Below are positions 5,835 through 7,549 of a stretch of 7,549 nt of DNA, one piece after another. The stretch lies in the NCBI GenBank assembly GCA_937926025.1, contig CALANQ010000103.1, positions 1 to 7,549 of the forward strand, read 5' to 3'. Source of the stretch: an uncultured Acidimicrobiales bacterium (lineage in GTDB: Bacteria; Actinomycetota; Acidimicrobiia; Acidimicrobiales; Iamiaceae). How positions within the stretch are numbered: the stretch's first letter is position 1; each line of letters opens with the position of its first letter. Both the position numbers and the translations under genes were made by a program. The notes below the pieces were generated by a model. It saw only the letters and a program-made list of their open reading frames with translations, had not been told where the DNA came from and searched no databases.

Positions 5835-6398
5835 ATGACCGCCGGCCCGCGAGACGAGCAGATCAGCTTCCGCCCCATGACCCGCGACGACCTGCCGCGG
5901 CTCCAGGAGTGGATCGCCGCACCCCACGTGGCGGAGTGGTGGGGCGACGATGCATCGGAGACCGTGGAGGGGGTCCAGGCGAAGTACGCCGAACGGGCCG
6001 ACGGGGCCGGCACCGTGAGCCCGTGGGTCATGGAGATCGAGGGCCGGCCCGTCGGCTTCGTGCAGTGGTACCGGGTCGAGGGCGAGCGGGAGTGGTACCC
6101 GGACCTGGACATCCCGCCGGGCACGGTGGCCATCGACGTGGCCATCGGCGACCCGGACTACGTGGGCAAGGGCCACGGCCGGCGCCTGGTCCTGGAGTTC
6201 GTGCACCACGTGCTGCGGACCACGGTGCCCGACTGCCCCGAGGTGTGGATCGACCCCGACCCCCGCAACGAGCGGGCCATCCGGGCGTACCGGGCGGCCG
6301 GTTTCATCGACACCGGCATCGACCTGCCCGACCTGGACCACCCCAACCAGGTGCGCCGCCTGATGAAGCTGACCTGGGCCGGTCCCACCTTCCGCTGA
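5835..6398 (+). CDS. GNAT N-acetyltransferase, AAC(6')-Ib-like
   Basis: A 187-residue acetyl-CoA-dependent N-acetyltransferase. ISFRPMTRDDLPRLQEWI (10-27) and HVAEWWGDD (31-39) resemble the N-terminus of aminoglycoside 6'-N-acetyltransferase AAC(6')-Ib. The acetyl-CoA loop is GKGHGR (111-116) after AIDVAIGDPDYV. DPDPRNERAIRAYRAAGF (140-157) is the conserved C-terminal strand-helix with the Tyr often serving as general acid. Siderophore-type lysine acetyltransferases share this layout, so the acceptor is open and antibiotic resistance cannot be claimed. ATG 5835 has GAGGA (5819-5823) 11 bases upstream. It is probably co-transcribed with the dioxygenase. It converges with the minus-strand gene, leaving 6 bases between stops and no clear terminator. 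Confidence 0.85.
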   Translation: MTAGPRDEQISFRPMTRDDLPRLQEWIAAPHVAEWWGDDASETVEGVQAKYAERADGAGTVSPWVMEIEGRPVGFVQWYRVEGEREWYPDLDIPPGTVAIDVAIGDPDYVGKGHGRRLVLEFVHHVLRTTVPDCPEVWIDPDPRNERAIRAYRAAGFIDTGIDLPDLDHPNQVRRLMKLTWAGPTFR

Positions 6399-6404
6399 GC
6401 GGAC

Positions 6405-6728
6405 CTACCGGGATGCGGCGGCCGGGGCCGGCGCGGCGACCACCGGGTCGGGGCGACCGCGGAAGTGGCGGAGGATCGCCGTCATCGCCCGGCCGTGCTC
6501 GGTGGGCGGGCGGCCCGCACGGCGGTCCGTGACCGTCACGGTGATGGCGGCCATCACGGCGAAGAACGGCACGTAGACGCCGCCGGCAGCGCCGGAGAAG
6601 AGCAGCGCGAACGCCATCAGGTTCCGGCTCCGACGGGCGTTCCAGATCACCGCGAGCGAGGCGGCGAGCACCCCCGCCATCAGCAGGTTCAGCCCGATGG
6701 TGAGCGGCGAACCCAGATCGATCTCCAC
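6405..6728 (-). CDS. Small two-helix membrane protein, unknown function
   Basis: A 107-residue protein I do not recognise. Two hydrophobic segments fill about residues 9-29 and 38-64. Between them is a short basic turn (NARRSRN), which should face the cytoplasm. A hydrophilic, basic tail (TDRRAGRPPTEHGRAM onward) ends in an Ala/Pro stretch. Codons end almost always in G or C, which supports real coding against the overlapping plus-strand frame. The start is GTG at 6728; an in-frame stop 12 bases upstream allows no earlier start. There is no Shine-Dalgarno at proper distance, but a TANNNT hexamer ends 6 bases before the GTG, fitting a leaderless transcript. It is divergent from adenosine deaminase and convergent with the acetyltransferase. 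Confidence 0.72.
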   Translation of the reverse strand: MEIDLGSPLTIGLNLLMAGVLAASLAVIWNARRSRNLMAFALLFSGAAGGVYVPFFAVMAAITVTVTDRRAGRPPTEHGRAMTAILRHFRGRPDPVVAAPAPAAASR

Positions 6729-6734
6729 GTCGTC

Positions 6735-6740
6735 ACGCTA
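6735..6740 (-). promoter_or_regulatory. Candidate -10 element (TAGCGT) of the membrane protein gene
   Basis: On the minus strand TAGCGT fits the actinobacterial TANNNT -10 and is followed by 6 bases and then GTG 6728. Transcription would begin at or next to the start codon. No -35 match is evident. Confidence 0.45.
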
Positions 6741-6755
6741 GCCAGGCTCCTGGCT
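6740..6755. promoter_or_regulatory. 16-base palindrome, possible operator
   Basis: AGCCAGGCTCCTGGCT has perfect 7-base arms around CT. It abuts the candidate -10 of the minus-strand gene, where a dimeric repressor would block RNA polymerase. It lies in the 183-base divergent region 6729-6911 shared with adenosine deaminase. No regulator is identified. In this GC-rich DNA it could arise by chance. Confidence 0.3.
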
Positions 6756-6899
6756 CAGCGCCCTGGGCCGAGCCACGGGGACGAGCCGCGGGGCGAACGC
6801 CGACCGTCGGGTCCGTCCCGCCGGAGCGGTCGGATGGCCGGGGTGTGAACAGGGGGCGAGGGGTGACGGAATGCGCAGGCGGATCGGCGGGGACGCCGG

Positions 6900-6905
6900 T
6901 ACCCT
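6900..6905 (+). promoter_or_regulatory. Candidate -10 element (TACCCT) of adenosine deaminase
   Basis: TACCCT fits TANNNT and is followed by 6 bases (CCGTCC) and then ATG 6912. There is no Shine-Dalgarno before the ATG. The spacing matches a leaderless transcript starting at the A of ATG. Confidence 0.5.
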
Positions 6906-6911
6906 CCGTCC

Positions 6912-7499
6912 ATGGCAGACGGCATCACCCTCGACGCGATCCGCAGCGCCCCGAAGGTGCTGCTCCACGACCACCTCGACGGCGGGCTGCGGCCCCAGAC
7001 GGTGATCGACATCGCCAAGGAGGTCGGCCACCAGCTGCCCACGCAGGACCCGGGCGAGCTCCAGGCGTGGTTCACCGAGGGGGCCAACCGCCGCAACCTG
7101 GACCTGTACCTCCAGACCTTCGAGCACACCGTGGCGTGCATGCAGACCCGGGAGCACATCGAACGGGTGGCGGCCGAGTGCATCGAGGACCTGGCGGCCG
7201 ACGGCGTCGTCTACGCCGAGGTGCGCATGGCCCCGGAGCTGTGCATCGAGGGCGGGCTCTCCCCCGACGAGGCCGTCGAGGCGATGCTCGCCGGGTTCGA
7301 GAAGGCCAGCGCCGATCGTCCCATCGAGGTCGGGCTGCTGGTCACGGCCATGCGCCACGCCGCCCGCTCCACCGAGATCGCCGAGGTCGCGCTGCGCCAC
7401 CGGGATGAGGGCGTCGTCGGCTTCGACATCGCCGGCAGCGAGTCCGGCAACCCGCCCAGCCGCCACCTCGACGCCTTCCGCATCGTCGCCCAGGCCAAC
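6912..7499 (+). CDS. add: Adenosine deaminase, 3'-truncated
   Basis: The first 196 residues of a zinc-dependent adenosine deaminase (adenosine to inosine plus ammonia), normally about 340-370 residues. PKVLLHDHLDGGLRP (14-28) gives zinc ligands H19 and H21 and is the actinobacterial form of the HxHLDG motif. VRMAPELC (around 104-111) and VVGFDIAGSESGNPP (168-182) fit the family. The frame stays open to the end of genomic sequence at QAN. The HAGE segment with the catalytic Glu, the third zinc His and the C-terminal Asp pair are missing because the contig ends, not because the gene is broken. Codons after 7499 are adapter. It appears to have its own leaderless promoter, in a divergent region with a small membrane protein gene. 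It completes the nucleoside salvage set with cdd and udp. Confidence 0.93.
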
Positions 7500-7549
7500 A
7501 GATCGGAAGAGCACACGTCTGAACTCCAGTCACTTAGGCATCTCGTATG
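7500..7549 (+). other. Illumina TruSeq adapter contamination, index TTAGGC
   Basis: The end begins AGATCGGAAGAGCACACGTC, the TruSeq read-1 adapter. It carries the six-base index TTAGGC (TruSeq index 3) at 7534-7539 and then the start of the constant part, ATCTCGTATG. The base at 7500 could be genomic or adapter. This is library sequence left untrimmed before assembly. Minus-strand frames starting in it give the peptides MTGVQTCALPI and MCSSDL, known as artefact N-termini in protein databases. Confidence 0.99.

Noticed and set aside
6391..6403. Small hairpin TCCGC-TGA-GCGGA at the acetyltransferase stop
   Set aside because: Only 5 bp, loop is the stop codon, no T-run on either strand; likely chance in GC-rich sequence.
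7211..7533. Minus-strand frames beginning MTGVQTCALPI and MCSSDL
   Set aside because: Their starts lie in the sequencing adapter and the rest is antisense to adenosine deaminase.

Overview
The window is a high-GC stretch (about 70% G+C, nearly all codons ending in G or C) with tightly overlapping genes. It reads as actinobacterial chromosome. The cytidine deaminase and adenosine deaminase are of the actinobacterial type, and two genes show a leaderless-promoter layout. An uncultured acidimicrobial-like lineage is my guess, but the sequence does not prove it. The last 50 bases are not biological: they are an Illumina TruSeq adapter with index TTAGGC. The window is therefore the end of a short-read contig.

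Layout: (1) Positions 2-3362 hold three overlapping genes of a nucleoside ABC importer of the BmpA/NupNOPQ class. They are the 3' part of a two-domain ATPase and the two permeases. The substrate-binding lipoprotein is not in the window and probably lies upstream. (2) Cytidine deaminase (3359-3772) overlaps the second permease by ATGA. (3) A 139-base gap holds a C-rich, G-poor tract and a perfect 23-bp stem. (4) A uridine phosphorylase follows (3912-4697). (5) A 248-base gap (4698-4945) holds two identical 51-base imperfect palindromes in direct orientation. (6) A PHYHD1-like Fe(II)/2-oxoglutarate dioxygenase (4946-5800) and a GNAT acetyltransferase resembling AAC(6')-Ib (5835-6398) lie in the same direction. 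(7) A small two-helix membrane protein lies on the minus strand (6405-6728). (8) Divergent from it is the first half of adenosine deaminase (6912-7499), cut off by the adapter.

How the genes work together: the importer brings nucleosides in. Cytidine deaminase turns cytidine into uridine, uridine phosphorylase splits uridine into uracil and ribose-1-phosphate, and adenosine deaminase turns adenosine into inosine. This is a nucleoside scavenging locus. In many actinobacteria the order is importer, cdd, deoA, add. Here the place of deoA is taken by udp and two unrelated genes, and udp is bracketed by palindromic repeats.

I see no clearly new biological system. The points most worth a second look are the adapter, the two palindrome families around udp, the possible loss of deoA, the paired leaderless promoters, and the PHYHD1-like oxygenase next to nucleoside salvage genes.
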